DNA of 64,000 bases from Phymorhynchus buccinoides (GCA_017654935.2 CM065713.1:12847232-12911231), one strand, 5' to 3'; shown: positions 11,936-21,382, numbered from the stretch's first letter. Numbers and translations are program-made. The notes: generated by a model from the sequence alone, not told the origin.

Positions 11936-14900
11936 GTGTACGTGTGCTCGGACAAACATGCACTCATGCGTATGTGCATGACTGTATATATACATGTATG
12001 TATGGTTGTGTGCATGCATATATTATGGTGTATATTGTATGAATACAATCAACAACAACAAAATTGGTAACTTACCTCAGGGTAGTTCTGCCCAAATGAC
12101 TCTGAAATCATGAAACATTAAAATTCAATTTTTCAGTTAATTAATCAATAAAGAATGACAACATGCATAAAATTAAAAATAACTGTACTTAAGTTTATTA
12201 ACCGCCTTCACTGCCTGGTCCTGTGACTACCAGGTGGTGAGCGATGTCATTGATGACCTCATAACTTTTGATGTCATAGTCCTGGAAAGTGGAATGCTGG
12301 TTTTTGGTTTAGCACTGTTCCCCATGCTTCCAAATTTGTAAGTGTCATCATGACCCTTGGCGCCCAAATTTTAAGGGTCATTTGAAAATTTTGGAGGGTC
12401 AAAACTTCAGTGTCTTTGGAAGAGCTTCGCGTCGAAGTATTTGCAATCCAGCGAAGCAGCGCCATTTTTTTGCTTCCAAGAAACGCATGGGCTAGGCTTG
12501 GCAGCAGTGCACGTGCTAGCAGCATGGGTGGCGAGAAACAAAGGGAAATTACTCTGTGGTTCATGATAGTTTTTGTCGTCTGCTTCAAGCATGGCATAGT
12601 AGTGAAAGAATAGGCCCAGTATATTTTGTTGATCGTTTCCCGCAAGCCGAAATGGCTTTGACATTCTGATCGCGGCGAACTCGTTTGAGGAAGCAATCGG
12701 CTGAGAGAAAAACTGTACGTCACAATGACGTATTGACTGAAAAATGTATACGTCAAACTTGAAACTACGTACAGATCTGCGTAATCAGGAACACTGGCTT
12801 AGACAAGTCAGGAAAGATAAATTATACTCAGTATACTGTTGTGAACCATGCCTCTGATCTAAAGGATGGAGTGCTAGCTTAGTTTCTCCTCCTTTTTAGG
12901 GGAGGCAAGACAGAGCCCAGTCCACAACAGCTGTTTCGATCCATTCCCGTGGATTTTGTGTCCCAGAAGGGAGAACGGAGCAGTATCGTAGCTCCTTCTT
13001 CAAGACTGCCACGGAGTGGGACATACTGAGTCAGGCAACTGTCAGTGTCACCACAGGCTCCATGATCAGCACATTTACGTCAGCGCTGACTAGATCACCA
13101 TCTGACTCTTGAGCCTGCAGACAATTAGGGTGTTTGGGGTTTTGGTTGGTTTTTTTGCTTGCTTCTGTAAAGTGGGGCCTAGGCCTTTCTCGCTGAACTG
13201 GGGGGTTTAATGGTCTTAAAGTTAAAGACCCACCAGATCATGTGATCACGGGTCTTGGCTGGCTGGGTCACAGTAGATTAGGGTTGTTTTTTAATTGTTT
13301 TTGTTCTGTGTGCGACCTTCGGACCTCGACCAAACAGTATAAAAAAATCAAATTGTTGATTGTGGATACTAAATGGAAGAATAAGAATAAGACTAAGACT
13401 AGTAAGAGTAAAATTACTAAGATCACTTTTGACGTTTTTCCCTCATAAGTTATAGCTGGGAAGAAATCTTGTTTTGACCAGGTTTGACTCCCATACAAAT
13501 GCCCCCAAATTCAAAACGAAACATAATTTTAAAGAGCAGCCTCAATCTGAAGTTGGGGGCATTTGAATGTGGGCCACAGCTGCCCCCCAAAAAAACAAGG
13601 GACTTAATCATGGTGAGTCAGTGTGTCTACCCCTGGAGGATAAGCAGTGTTGCAGTCAAAATCGTCGCTCGTTCAAATCGGTCGCCCACTACTATGAGAG
13701 TGTGTATTTGCGACATTGAGCATGAACCACAAATTGGTAAAGGTAAAGATGTGCCACACACCCTGCATTTCTCGGTTAATTCTATTTTTCCGTTTTTGCC
13801 TTTCTTACCATACATAAAGCTGTATTTTACTTTTTAGGAACATTTTTAGCTAATAACCTTTTTGGAATACTAACCCTATCCCTAACCCTAGCCCTAAACC
13901 TAACCCTACCCCCCACTATGTACTGCAGTACACCGCGATTTGTCACAGTTGTGGTTCGTTGCGTTTTTCCGTCTTATACTATAGTTATAGGGTGGGGTCC
14001 CTAAATGTACATGACTTATTCACAATATCAGATTTTGACAAAACAAGGAACAGTACCGACAAAATATTTATTCAATATTGCAGGACTAGACTAATATTGT
14101 AATAATAGAAAATTTTATTTTACTAACAGAGTTGCACCTGTGTGGAATAAATTACCACCTAACATGAAAAGAGCACAAAATACTAACATTTTTAAAAACC
14201 TTCTCGACGAATGGAATGACTAGTATAACTATAAGCCCCTAGTATAAGGTAGGAACGACGGAATTAGGTCAAGCCGCAGCGATTTTTCTCGTTGAAAATC
14301 CGAACCGCGATTTTGGCTATGTGCCAAACGGTCACTTCCTTTGCTTGTTTTTATTGGTGGTTATTCTTGGCGCTGACCATCCGAGTTTCTTTCTTTCGGG
14401 AAGCAGACACCTACTCGGTCATTCGGGAACGATCTTTTTTTACGCTAAGACGGCCGATCGGGAGAGACAAGCGATCCAATATTTGGGTCCAATTCATTCG
14501 TTTATCATTTCTGAACGGTAATTATATAATTCTTTAAAACAAATGTGCAGTTACATTTAATTATTTTTCTACAAGTACACCAAATTTGGTGCATCTAGAA
14601 TAAATCTCAATGCTGCTCAAGGTCTCCACAAGTCGGGAGGTGTTACGTCGAAGACTGTCGGACATGTTTTCTGTCACGCGCATGTTGATGTTGCGATCTT
14701 GTGAGTCGCACAAAAAGCTTAGGCCTAATCTGTCTAATGTTTGGGGTTGATGTTGCCCCTTTGAATAAGCTTTATTTTGGTACCAATGTTTTGTTTATTG
14801 GTAAAAAAAAGAAAAAGTTATGGCTGTTTTATTCATCCAAACCTTGATACGGTAAGGGCCGGTAATCTTGATCAACTTTTTCTTATATAGCTCATGTAAA

Positions 14901-16232
14901 AAAAGCTAACATTTTAAAACGTCGTAACTTTCTCAATTTTCGACCGATTTTGATAATTTGGGTATCATTTTAAAGGTCTTGTCGGGCTCTTTCCAATGAC
15001 ATAAATTTCATTAGGATTTGACAAAAATATTTTTTTTAAATTTTATAACCACCCTATATAAGGTAGGAACGACGGAATTAGGTCAAGCCGCAGCGATTTT
15101 TCTCGTTGAAAATCCGAACCGCGATTTTGGCTATGTGCCAAACGGTCACTTCCTTTGCTTGTTTTTATTGGTGGTTATTCTTGGCGCTGACCATCCGAGT
15201 TTCTTTCTTTCGGGAAGCAGACACCTACTCGGTCATTCGGGAACGATCTTTTTTTACGCTAAGACGGCCGATCGCGAGAGACAAGCGATCCAATATTTGG
15301 GTCCAATTCATTCGTTTATCATTTCTGAACGGTAATTATATAATTCTTTAAAACAAATGCGCAGTTACATTTAATTATTTTTCTACAAGTACACCAAATT
15401 TGGTGCATCTAGAATAAATCTCAATGCTGCTCAAGGTCTCCACAAGTCGGGAGGTGTTACGTCGAAGACTGTCGGACATGTTTTCTGTCACGCGCATGTT
15501 GATGTTGCGATCTTGTGAGTCGCACAAAAAGCTTAGGCCTAATCTGTCTAATGTTTGGGGTTGATGTTGCCCCTTTGAATAAGCTTTATTTTGGTACCAA
15601 TGTTTTGTTTATTGGTAAAAAAAAGAAAAAGTTATGGCTGTTTTATTCATCCAAACCTTGATACGGTAAGGGCCGGTAATCTTGATCAACTTTTTCTTAT
15701 ATAGCTCATGTAAAAAAAGCTAACATTTTAAAACGTCGTAACTTTCTCAATTTTCGACCGATTTTGATAATTTGGGTATCATTTTAAAGGTCTTGTCGGG
15801 CTCTTTCCAATGACATAAATTTCATTAGGATTTGACAAAAAGTAAATATTTTTTTAAAATTTTATAACCACCCTATATAAGGCAGTTATGTATGATTACG
15901 ATGAATAATATTAACAAAAACTGAGTGTGCGACAGACCGAGACAAATAACTAAATAAAATGAAAGATGGGACAGGAAAGCCTTACGGCTATGTTTTGAGT
16001 CCCAAAATCCTAATCCTATTGATTATGAACTAATGAAGTAGAGTAGACTAAAGTAAACTTTTTCAGTTTTTTGAAACGAAGGATGGATGGGATCATCCTG
16101 TTCTTTTTCACGACTTTGAAATTGCTGCAAAGTCGCTTCCAGCTGCGCTAAAAACAAACAAATAACAATTCAAATAATCATTCAGACATTATTAATCAAA
16201 ATAAACCATTTACCCAAAAGTTCCAGATTCAT
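1825..16232 (-). CDS. RBBP5: RBBP5 (retinoblastoma-binding protein 5), 5' part of gene, exons 1-7
   Basis: Seven exons, in order on the minus strand: 16232-16214, 12101-12076, 11161-10989, 7550-7410, 5851-5767, 4027-3956 and 1934-1825. Joined, they give one uninterrupted frame of 208 codons plus two bases, with GT-AG junctions throughout. The product matches the N-terminal WD40 propeller of RBBP5 (MNLELLESFGQNYPE start, GRIVIWDFLTRG, SVWDVLSGE, RFPSPVMKVQFHPRD, YTGNAKG, SFRVTTGTLNTTAIKS). Known role: with WDR5, ASH2L and DPY30 it forms the core module that activates SET1/MLL methyltransferases for histone H3 lysine 4 in the nucleus. The remaining blades and the C-terminal tail are not in the window; exon 7 ends in phase 2, so the gene continues left of base 1. 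Identification comes from recalled family sequence, not from a search, but every exon fits. Confidence 0.93.
2165..2815 (-). repeat. Tandem array derived from RBBP5 exon 6 (six copies)
   Basis: Successive units of 117-120 bases lie in RBBP5 intron 6. On the minus strand each reads LN(V/I)I(A/V)SFGRQGKYIYTGNA-KGR followed by an intact GTGAGT donor, a TG tract and a G-rich spacer. No unit has an acceptor. The leftmost unit (about 2165-2216) is truncated. All unit lengths are multiples of three, so one frame stays open through the array (2892-2095). Units alternate strictly between gatgcgat and gatacaat variants, a dimeric higher-order pattern. Confidence 0.88.
3020..3112. repeat. Dispersed repeat, uninterrupted copy
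   Basis: It shares ctcataa-ccggcgacgccggct, then ggcaat..aaaatcctgc, then caggacatcctg and ggagcatcc with 6478-6510 plus 6985-7036, where a TIR element splits it. Related short pieces (tgctcctggg-aatttc, aaaaatcctgcaagg) lie at 2828-2875 and 6278-6316. Each copy abuts a TG or CA microsatellite. Confidence 0.6.
3130..3915. mobile_element. TIR element (MITE-like), 786 bp
   Basis: It begins CAGACCTGTTTACC and ends GGTAAACAGGTCTG, perfect inverted termini. It is inserted in a CA repeat, so CACACA flanks both ends. The interior is rich in ccggaatt motifs near both ends, suggesting longer subterminal inverted repeats. No transposase is visible. Confidence 0.75.
3956..4027 (-). CDS. RBBP5: RBBP5 exon 6
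   Basis: The exon has 72 bases (24 codons, phase 0 at both ends), a TCTGTTTCAG acceptor and a GTGAGT donor. It encodes NDLNIIASFDRRGKYVYTGN then AKGR. It keeps the family sequence ASFDRRG, whereas the tandem copies at 2165-2815 read ASFGRQG and lack an acceptor. This is therefore the functional exon. A TIR element (3130-3915) starts only 40 bases beyond the donor. Confidence 0.93.
4040..4290. repeat. Diverged dispersed repeat in RBBP5 intron 5
   Basis: It shares gacatcactgacgacgtca and neighbouring text with 62630-62720. No open frame of note. It borders exon 6. Confidence 0.4.
4505..5165. repeat. TG/GT-rich microsatellite stretches
   Basis: Irregular TG runs at 4508-4608, 4965-5075 and 5147-5165 lie within RBBP5 intron 5. 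ORFs across them are simple-repeat translations (CVCV, HTHT). Confidence 0.7.
5265..5335 (-). mobile_element. SINE head fragment (tRNA-like)
   Basis: On the minus strand it reads gaaggaagacggtagagtgg, with an A-box-like core, then ggcgaacg-type loop text and gactgcagtgtgagtgac. It resembles the head of the SINE at 17668-18052. The B box is degraded. Confidence 0.5.
5767..5851 (-). CDS. RBBP5: RBBP5 exon 5
   Basis: The exon has 85 bases, a TTTTGCAG acceptor and a GTGAGT donor. It encodes (S)NLCLVCPLKHAAVLMDL then SGSHKVIPLDD, matching the NKVLVCPMKSAPVML...HVVLPVDD stretch of RBBP5 at the right place. It has no long ORF of its own; phase (2 in, 0 out) fits exons 4 and 6. A TAT/ATA microsatellite begins directly after the donor. 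Confidence 0.9.
5903..6060. repeat. Dispersed repeat R1, copy 1
   Basis: Shares tgtgaccc.ccaccacgaaa, gggacat.aagtcgc.gggc, tttccgtgctct and tatttataaagga with 11253-11415 in the same orientation. No coding potential. Confidence 0.65.
6197..6275. repeat. TG microsatellite
   Basis: About 80 bases of near-perfect TG/GT. CVCV/HTHT frames here are not genes. Confidence 0.9.
6511..6984. mobile_element. TIR element of the same family, 474 bp, with target-site duplication
   Basis: It has CAGACCTGTTTAC ... GTAAACAGGTCTG termini and CTCTAG directly repeated on both sides (6505-6510 and 6985-6990). The host sequence is a dispersed repeat whose uninterrupted version is at about 3040-3112, so the empty site is in the window. 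Confidence 0.82.
7040..7155. repeat. TG/CG-rich microsatellite
   Basis: Degenerate (GTGTGCGTGTAC)n-like repeat immediately after the dispersed repeat copy at 6985-7036. Confidence 0.7.
7410..7550 (-). CDS. RBBP5: RBBP5 exon 4, second WD40 blade
   Basis: The exon has 141 bases. The acceptor is CACACGCAG and the donor GACAG|GTAGAAAG. It encodes SWSRNGRKLLSAATDNTVSV, then WDVLSGENEKIYRFPSPVMK, then VQFHPRD, close to the RBBP5 family (WSRDGHKLVSASTDN, WDVLSG, FRFPSP). A decayed copy of its 5' edge lies upstream at 8720-8772. Confidence 0.95.
8407..8425. repeat. Poly-G tract
   Basis: Homopolymer run of about 19 G after ccagtggagg. Length is probably uncertain in the assembly. Confidence 0.8.
8603..8695. 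repeat. Dispersed repeat R2 with GAA tail, copy 1
   Basis: Contains gcagccgggagaccagtg, then aaaactggaca, cattatggccgtatggcc and ends in a GAA run. The inverted counterpart is at 23911-24010, starting with a TTC run. The short 3' A-rich/GAA tail suggests a retroposon. Confidence 0.6.
8720..8772 (-). pseudogene. Partial copy of the 5' edge of RBBP5 exon 4
   Basis: On the minus strand a GTCCGCAG acceptor is followed by CTGGAGTCGCAATGGGGGC, encoding SWSRNGGKLLSVDTD before similarity stops. The true exon 4 reads SWSRNGRKLLSAATDN. No donor and no downstream half, so it is a fragment in intron 3. The neighbouring CAGA repeats resemble those beside exon 4. Confidence 0.8.
8963..9244 (-). mobile_element. 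Non-LTR retrotransposon (LINE) ORF2 C-terminal fragment
   Basis: The minus-strand frame contains TRNNDLKLLTQYSRTNIRKN then FFSNRVTKYWNSLPAHIKLA then PNLNQFKNLLD. This is the typical tail after the reverse transcriptase domain of jockey/CR1-like LINEs (FFxxRVxxxWNxLP). The RT domain itself is absent. The family differs in sequence from the LINE at 24092. Confidence 0.8.
9765..10133 (-). mobile_element. tRNA-derived SINE, family 1, RBBP5 intron copy
   Basis: Minus-strand element. The head near 10133 has A box TGGCACAGAGG (within 10111-10124) and B box GAGTTCGAACC (about 10071-10081). The body has gagtctttcggatgagacg. The 3' domain near 9780-9830 has gagcaacccgaatttcacag. Further copies are at 38181-38546 and 58368-58738. 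Confidence 0.78.
10134..10835. repeat. GAT trinucleotide array with ~100-bp higher-order unit
   Basis: Imperfect (GAT)n in which gatgatcagcatgatgatg and gacagtgataaagttgatta recur about every 65-115 bases, roughly seven times. Long Met/Ile frames here are repeat translations. It abuts the 5' end of the SINE. Confidence 0.9.
10989..11161 (-). CDS. RBBP5: RBBP5 exon 3, first WD40 blade
   Basis: The exon has 173 bases, a TTTCTAG acceptor and a CAG|GTTGCC donor. It encodes a typical WD40 blade: ALDCVSMPLTCAFN, then GTLLAVGCNDGRIVIWDF, then TRGIAKVINAHVHPVCSL. It ends with two bases (AG) that join C of exon 4 to make Ser. A strong codon-level GC bias contrasts with the AT/TG-rich introns around it. 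Confidence 0.95.
11253..11415. repeat. Dispersed repeat R1, copy 2
   Basis: Second copy of the element at 5903-6060, in RBBP5 intron 2 just upstream of exon 3. Both copies lie next to exons of the same gene. Confidence 0.65.
11812..11936. repeat. TG microsatellite
   Basis: More than 75 perfect bases of TG in RBBP5 intron 2, with a degenerate left flank. Confidence 0.9.
12076..12101 (-). CDS. RBBP5: RBBP5 exon 2 (26-nt micro-exon)
   Basis: The 26-base exon sits between a TGATTTCAG acceptor and a GTAAG donor. It encodes (E)SFGQNYPE and ends on a codon boundary. It would be missed by ORF searching and is recognised only by phase and conservation. Confidence 0.9.
12180..13250. other. RBBP5 intron 1, no gene seen
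   Basis: Moderately complex sequence with several ORFs of up to 160 codons (12756-12274 minus) but no recognisable domain, splice structure or homology. It probably consists of old dispersed repeats. Confidence 0.5.
13258..13382. repeat. Dispersed repeat R3, copy 1
   Basis: Shares ggctggctgggtcacagtag, gaccttcg.acctcgacca and gttgattgtggatactaa with 62491-62612. Same orientation. Confidence 0.7.
13870..13912. repeat. Short degenerate telomere-like CCCTAA tract
   Basis: Reads ccctatccctaaccctagcc then ctaaacctaaccctac, about six imperfect CCCTAA repeats. It is too short to be a true telomere. Confidence 0.6.
14000..16020 (+). mobile_element. LINE 3' fragment (family A) split by a tandem insertion
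   Basis: 14000-14235 matches 24304-24508: cctaaatgtacatgactta, then a frame with gagttgcacctgtgtggaat (RVAPVWN). 15883-16020 matches the LINE 3' tail at 24732-24860 (cagttatgtatgattacg, gagtcccaaaatcctaatcc). The intervening 1.6 kb is foreign. The coding part is broken by small indels. Confidence 0.8.
14250..15882. mobile_element. Tandem dimer of an 814-bp unit inserted in the LINE
   Basis: The units start at 14250 and 15064 (taggaacgacggaattagg) and end ttataaccaccctata. TATAAGG occurs before unit 1 (14243-14249), between the units (15057-15063) and after unit 2 (15876-15882). It occurs once in the empty site of the related LINE at 24727. The units differ at only a few bases. Each encodes an open frame of 81 codons (14292-14537, 15106-15351) with no recognised domain. 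Confidence 0.78.
16214..16232 (-). CDS. RBBP5: RBBP5 exon 1 (coding part)
   Basis: The exon encodes MNLELL plus one base and is followed by a GTAAATGG donor. The single G left over joins exon 2 to make GAG, giving MNLELLESFGQNYPE, the expected RBBP5 start. The ATG is preceded by gcggcaca. The start was chosen because it reproduces the conserved N-terminus exactly. Confidence 0.9.
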
Positions 16233-16496
16233 TGTGCCGCTTTTCGTTCTGCACTTGGCTAAACCGGAAGTACAGGGCGAATTTAACAAATTATGCATGG
16301 TCTCCCCTGATTTACAAAATTGTCGTCTGCTCTGCTCCACAAACTCATTTCCATGGCTGGAAGGCATGGGCTTGTAGCCAAAGTTAGCGAGATCGGAGAT
16401 TAAAAGATAGAGACTTTGAATCTCACCGTCTAGCTTGACGATTCAGGTTTGGTGTGTTTGCTCTAGAGATCTTTGCATATGCCCTCTCACAGGACC
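16233..16496. promoter_or_regulatory. Putative bidirectional RBBP5/CBR1 promoter and both 5' UTRs
   Basis: This 264-base interval separates the divergent start codons. It holds an ETS-type site CCGGAAGT at 16264-16271 and no clear TATA box, as is common for bidirectional housekeeping promoters. Transcription starts cannot be placed by eye. Upstream introns or non-coding exons are not excluded. Confidence 0.6.
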
Positions 16497-16523
16497 ATGG
16501 CGTCTGTGACCAAGGTGGCTGTG
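16497..16523 (+). CDS. CBR1: CBR1 exon 1
   Basis: The exon encodes MASVTKVAV and ends at a GTAAGT donor in phase 0. The ATG at 16497 has a strong context (ACCATGG). An in-frame ATG at 16479 would add six residues (MPSHRT) but has a weak context. Confidence 0.82.
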
Positions 16524-16754
16524 GTAAGTCTGAGCACTAACTTGACTAAGTCAGTAAGTGAGACTATTTTTCTTTTTAATTTCTTACTGGTTACTACTAA
16601 CTTATTGTGTGTTCTTCAAGTCTTCAATAAGTTCTTGTCATGCTGTCTCAGTAGACATTACAGTGACTTAAGAGGTTGCGCAATGCGGAAGATAAAATGA
16701 TTAGAAAACTAATTTGGGGCAAAGTGTGTGTGGAAAAAAACAAAAACAAAAATA

Positions 16755-16788
<34 letters not shown>

Positions 16789-16962
16789 AGGGGGGTGAGC
16801 TATAGATCTTTGTTTCACAGTATCCAGGCAAGACCAATCCAGCTACCGTAGCGGTCCCCGGAGCCAAACCCCAACCGGCACAGCTCCTGCCCTTCATTTA
16901 CCGCTTTTATCATCTATGTAAAACAGTGGCTTACTTTAATAAATACTTACTACAGTGTGTAC

Positions 16963-17009
<47 letters not shown>

Positions 17010-17318
17010 TGTGTGCATACATACACGTATATCGTTATATGTGTGTGAGATCTCTGTGTATGTGCATGCATGCATGCAATGTGTGAATACATATATGTAT
17101 GTGCATACATACATGAGGGTGTGTCACTCTGTGTGTGCATACATATATGTGAGTGTGTGTGTCTGTGTGTGTGTATGTGTGCTGTGTGTGTGTATGCGTA
17201 TGTGTGTGTGAGTGTGTGTGTGTGTCTCTATGTGTGTGTGTGTGTGTGTATGTGTGCTCTGTGTGTGTGTGTGTATGTGTGTTCTGTGTGTGTGTGTGTG
17301 TGTGAGTGTGTATGTGTG

Positions 17319-17380
<62 letters not shown>

Positions 17381-19659
17381 ATGTGTGTGTGTGTGCAGGT
17401 CACAGGCAGTAACAAAGGAATAGGGCTGGAGATTGTTCGCAGTCTATGCAAAAAGTTTGATGGAGATGTTATACTGACAGGTATTACGGTATTATTATTT
17501 TTTATTTTTTTTAATAATAATAATAATAATGGGAATTTATACAGCGCTCTTTCTCACATGAGCTCTGTGCGCTTTACATTGATAACAAGAACATTAAAGG
17601 CAAACAAATAATGAATCATTAGAAAGTAAAATAAACACGATGATTACACGCAACATTCTCTTTCTTATGATCTCTGTGAAATTCGGGCTGCTCTCCCTAG
17701 GAGAGCACATCGCCGCAAGCGCAGTACCTATGACCTACCTTTTTCTTTTTTTTTTGGGGGGGGGGACAGGGTGAGGAAGTGGTAGGGGGAGACTTGGGAA
17801 AACTAGCTCTATCAATTTGGTCATACCAGGCAGTAGGATTTCCCCCAGGTGCTCTTAGTTACCGACGCTCTTAGTTACCAGGTTGCGTAAAGCGTACTAC
17901 GGGTCAGACTAGCTTTAAGTCCCCATCCGAAGGATTTGATGGTTCTGTTCGATTTTCCTGTCAAACTGGAAAGAAAGGGCGAGGATGCCGGGATTCGAAT
18001 CCCGGGGTGGTCACTCACGCTGCAGTCACGCATCTTAACCACTCTGCCACCTTCCTTCCCTAGTAGTATCTTAAGAAGTAACTTAGTTATAAATCGTTTT
18101 GTTTTCATCATCATCATCATCATCATCTTTCTCGTCATCATTAGTATCAACATCATGACCATCATCATCATCACCACCAACAACAACATTATTGTAATCA
18201 TCATGTTGTCATGTTTTTGCTTTTACAATATTTAAATCATTTTTGAATTAGCAAGGAAGCTTTAACTTAGTCACAATGCTTGTACATAAGTCATAAGTTT
18301 CTTTATTGTCCATTGGCATTCTACAACGCACATGGAAACTTGTCTTCCACCGTGTAAAATAAAACATATTAAATAAAAGTATGAAACATCATTAACAAAT
18401 ATGTAACTCTCACACCACACCCAATCATTCATCCGCTCTCCACTATCTTGCTCACTCATCATGCAACCCAATCATTCATCCGCTCTCCGCTATCTTGCTC
18501 ACTCATCATGCAACCCACCACCACTTCTGCCTTCATTTTTAACCCTTTCTTTTCTTTTTTCCTTCCTTTTCTCCTTTTTTCCTTGTTCCTCCTCTCCCCC
18601 CCCTCTTTTTTTCCCCTTTTTCCCCCCCCTCCCCCCCCCCCCCCTTTTTATTTATTAAAAAAAAAAAAATGTTAGGTAGGCTTTTTTCACGCTCTCTTTC
18701 ATCCTATTGTCTGTGTGGCTGACTAAGATGGTCATTTCCAAGAGCCTTAAGTGTTGTTATTTGATACCAACACTAGCATCATAGTACATGTACTGATGCG
18801 TGAAAATGAATGTATTTTTGTCCCCTTGGTAATGTCATTACTCAATATATAGTCAATTCTTCTTCTTCTTCTTCTTCTTCTTTACCATAGGCAGCCAACT
18901 TCATCACGTTGAAGATTCTGCTGCACTTTAGGGGGTAGTAAAAAAAAGAAAGAACATAAGTTCAGCAAGGATACTGTAGAAAGTGAACTGATGAGATATT
19001 ATGGGGAGAAGAGAGATCCCAAAACAGTTAGAGATAATTTAAGTATTTTTAGGTAGAAAGTGAACTGATGAGATATTATGGGGAGAAGATAGATCCCAAA
19101 ACAGTTAGAGATAATTTAAGTATTTTTAGACACACCATTTGCTGTGCAGATCTATGGATGTTTATAATGAGATTAAAGAAAAACATTAATATGATAATTG
19201 AGTGTGGATGACAAATTTCTGTGTGTGTGTGTGTGTGATCATTGACTGTTCCAATTTATTATTTTATGACTCATTGCCTCAGTGTCAAAACAAAATGCCT
19301 GAGGGTAGTGAAGCAGTTATATTGTAGACAGGCCAAAGACTGTATAGGGGAAGATAAGCATCCGGTCTCTTTTCCCTATATGAGTAGTGAGGACAGAAAC
19401 ACTGGTTATGTCCCTTTTAAACAGGACACATTTTAGACGTCGATAGGCCAGTTGAATTCTCCGTTCAAATTCCAGTCCGAGTTTTTGGTGGCCTCCACTG
19501 TGAAAAGTGTACTGTCGACACTAACGATAACTCTATCAGCCCGGTTCGCCGAGCTCTTGAGTAGTCCATCTTACCCTTTTAGAATATCTTTGGACAGGCT
19601 CTATAAGTATGACATTAATATTCAATTTTTAATTTATATTTGTTTCTCCCTACCCCCTC

Positions 19660-19691
<32 letters not shown>

Positions 19692-20944
19692 ACACTGACT
19701 TTTTTTTCTGTATTCCTTAGCTCTCTTTTTTGTTTTTGAGTATGTTTTTGATTCTGCATATAAATGTCCTTAACCACTGTTTTCCCCCCATAGATAGATT
19801 AGAGGAAGTTAAATTGTGAGCACAGAACTTCCAGAAGGTGGGGAAACCGTTTGTACTGAAAGATCCCCGAAAGGGATTTTCTGTTATTTATTTATTTATT
19901 TATTTATTATTTTTATTTATTTTATAAATTTATTTTATAAATGTATTTATTTGTGTGCCTACTTATTCATTCATTTATTCATTCATTATTATTAATTAGT
20001 TTATTTGTAATTTATCATTGCGCAAAAAAACCCCATTTCCTTCACAAGGATAATAAACACTAAAACAGATTGATTGATTGATCATCATATCAATAGACGA
20101 TTTTCGGAGAGAGAAAAAGCTCGCCGTTCATCCCATAGACATCCCATAAATAATTTTTTTAATTTTTTTATTAAACCTTTTTTTTACATTTTCATATAAA
20201 TGAAATAAAAGTAGAATAACAACCAACAAACATACAAAAAAGAAGCAAAGAAAGAAAACAAAGGAGAAAGAAAAAAAGAAAAGAAAAAAAAAAGAAAAAG
20301 AAAACCAGTTACTTGAAGAAAAGCAGCACCTGTTCAAGGCAAGGTTATGATCAAATCGGGCTGGCAATTGTAAATTATATCATTCGCATGCGTATCAACA
20401 CATTTTAGTATACTTTTTTTTTTGCACCCCCATAGTTATCAGTGCACACACACGTGGACCCATATACCAGAAATATCGTTCATATATATATAGAACGATT
20501 TTTTTTAAAATCATTTATCCCTCCCCCCTTTTTTCCTTTTCTTTTCTCTATTTTTTATAAGTGAATAGGCAAGGTAAGCAATTTACACAATCTAATAGTA
20601 TCTTAATAGTATGTTCAACTGGCAACAATAGTTCATACAGACACAAAAAGATCTTTGTACGCAAACCATTTGGACACTCCCATAAATAATTCAATCTTCT
20701 TTTTCTTTTTTAAATAATTATTCTTTTTCAGCGAGGAACGAAGAAGAGGGAAGAGCGGCTGTGGAACGTTTGAAGAGAGAGAGCGAGGTGTCGCCGCTGT
20801 TCCGTCAATTGGACGTGTGCGACGTCGGCAGCATCCAGGCTTTGGCGGCGTTTCTGAAGAGCGAGTACGACGGGTTGGATGTGCTGGTCAACAACGCCGG
20901 GATTATGTACAAGGTGAGAGTCATGATAGGGGAGAAAGTGGGGT

Positions 20945-20977
<33 letters not shown>

Positions 20978-21012
20978 GGGGGGGGGGGGGCGGGGGGGGG
21001 GGGGTGGGGGGG

Positions 21013-21047
<35 letters not shown>

Positions 21048-21382
21048 TGGAGAGAGAGAGAGAGAGAGAGACTTTCTGAAGAACGAACATGACAGTTTGG
21101 ATGTGCTGGTAAATAATGCTAGGCAGGAATGTTGTATAAGGTAAGAAATGATGGAGAGAGACAAGAGAGTAGAGGGACAGAGAGAGATGAGGAGAGGAGA
21201 GAGAGAGAGAGAGAGAGAGAGACTTTCTGAAGAACGAACATGACAGTTTTGGATGTGCTGGTAAATAATGCTAGAATGATGGTATAGGTAAGAAATGATG
21301 GAACGAGAGAGACAGACAGAGAGAAGTGAGTGGAGATAGGGGACAGAGAGAGAGGAGAGAGAGAGGAGAGGGAGAGAGAGAC

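Noticed and set aside
12274..12756. 160-codon minus-strand ORF in RBBP5 intron 1
   Set aside because: No domain or family match recognised and no splice context; most likely chance or repeat-derived.
14292..15351. Duplicated 81-codon frame (MKIRTAILAM start)
   Set aside because: Internal to the tandem 814-bp units, no recognisable domain; left as part of the repeat.
17035..17451. His-Thr and Cys-Val repeat ORFs
   Set aside because: Translations of TG/CA microsatellites; the only real coding part is CBR1 exon 2 on the plus strand at the right end.
17985..18060. Possible functional tRNA gene on the minus strand
   Set aside because: A and B boxes are present but no acceptor stem pairing or sensible anticodon arm was seen, and a SINE body follows.
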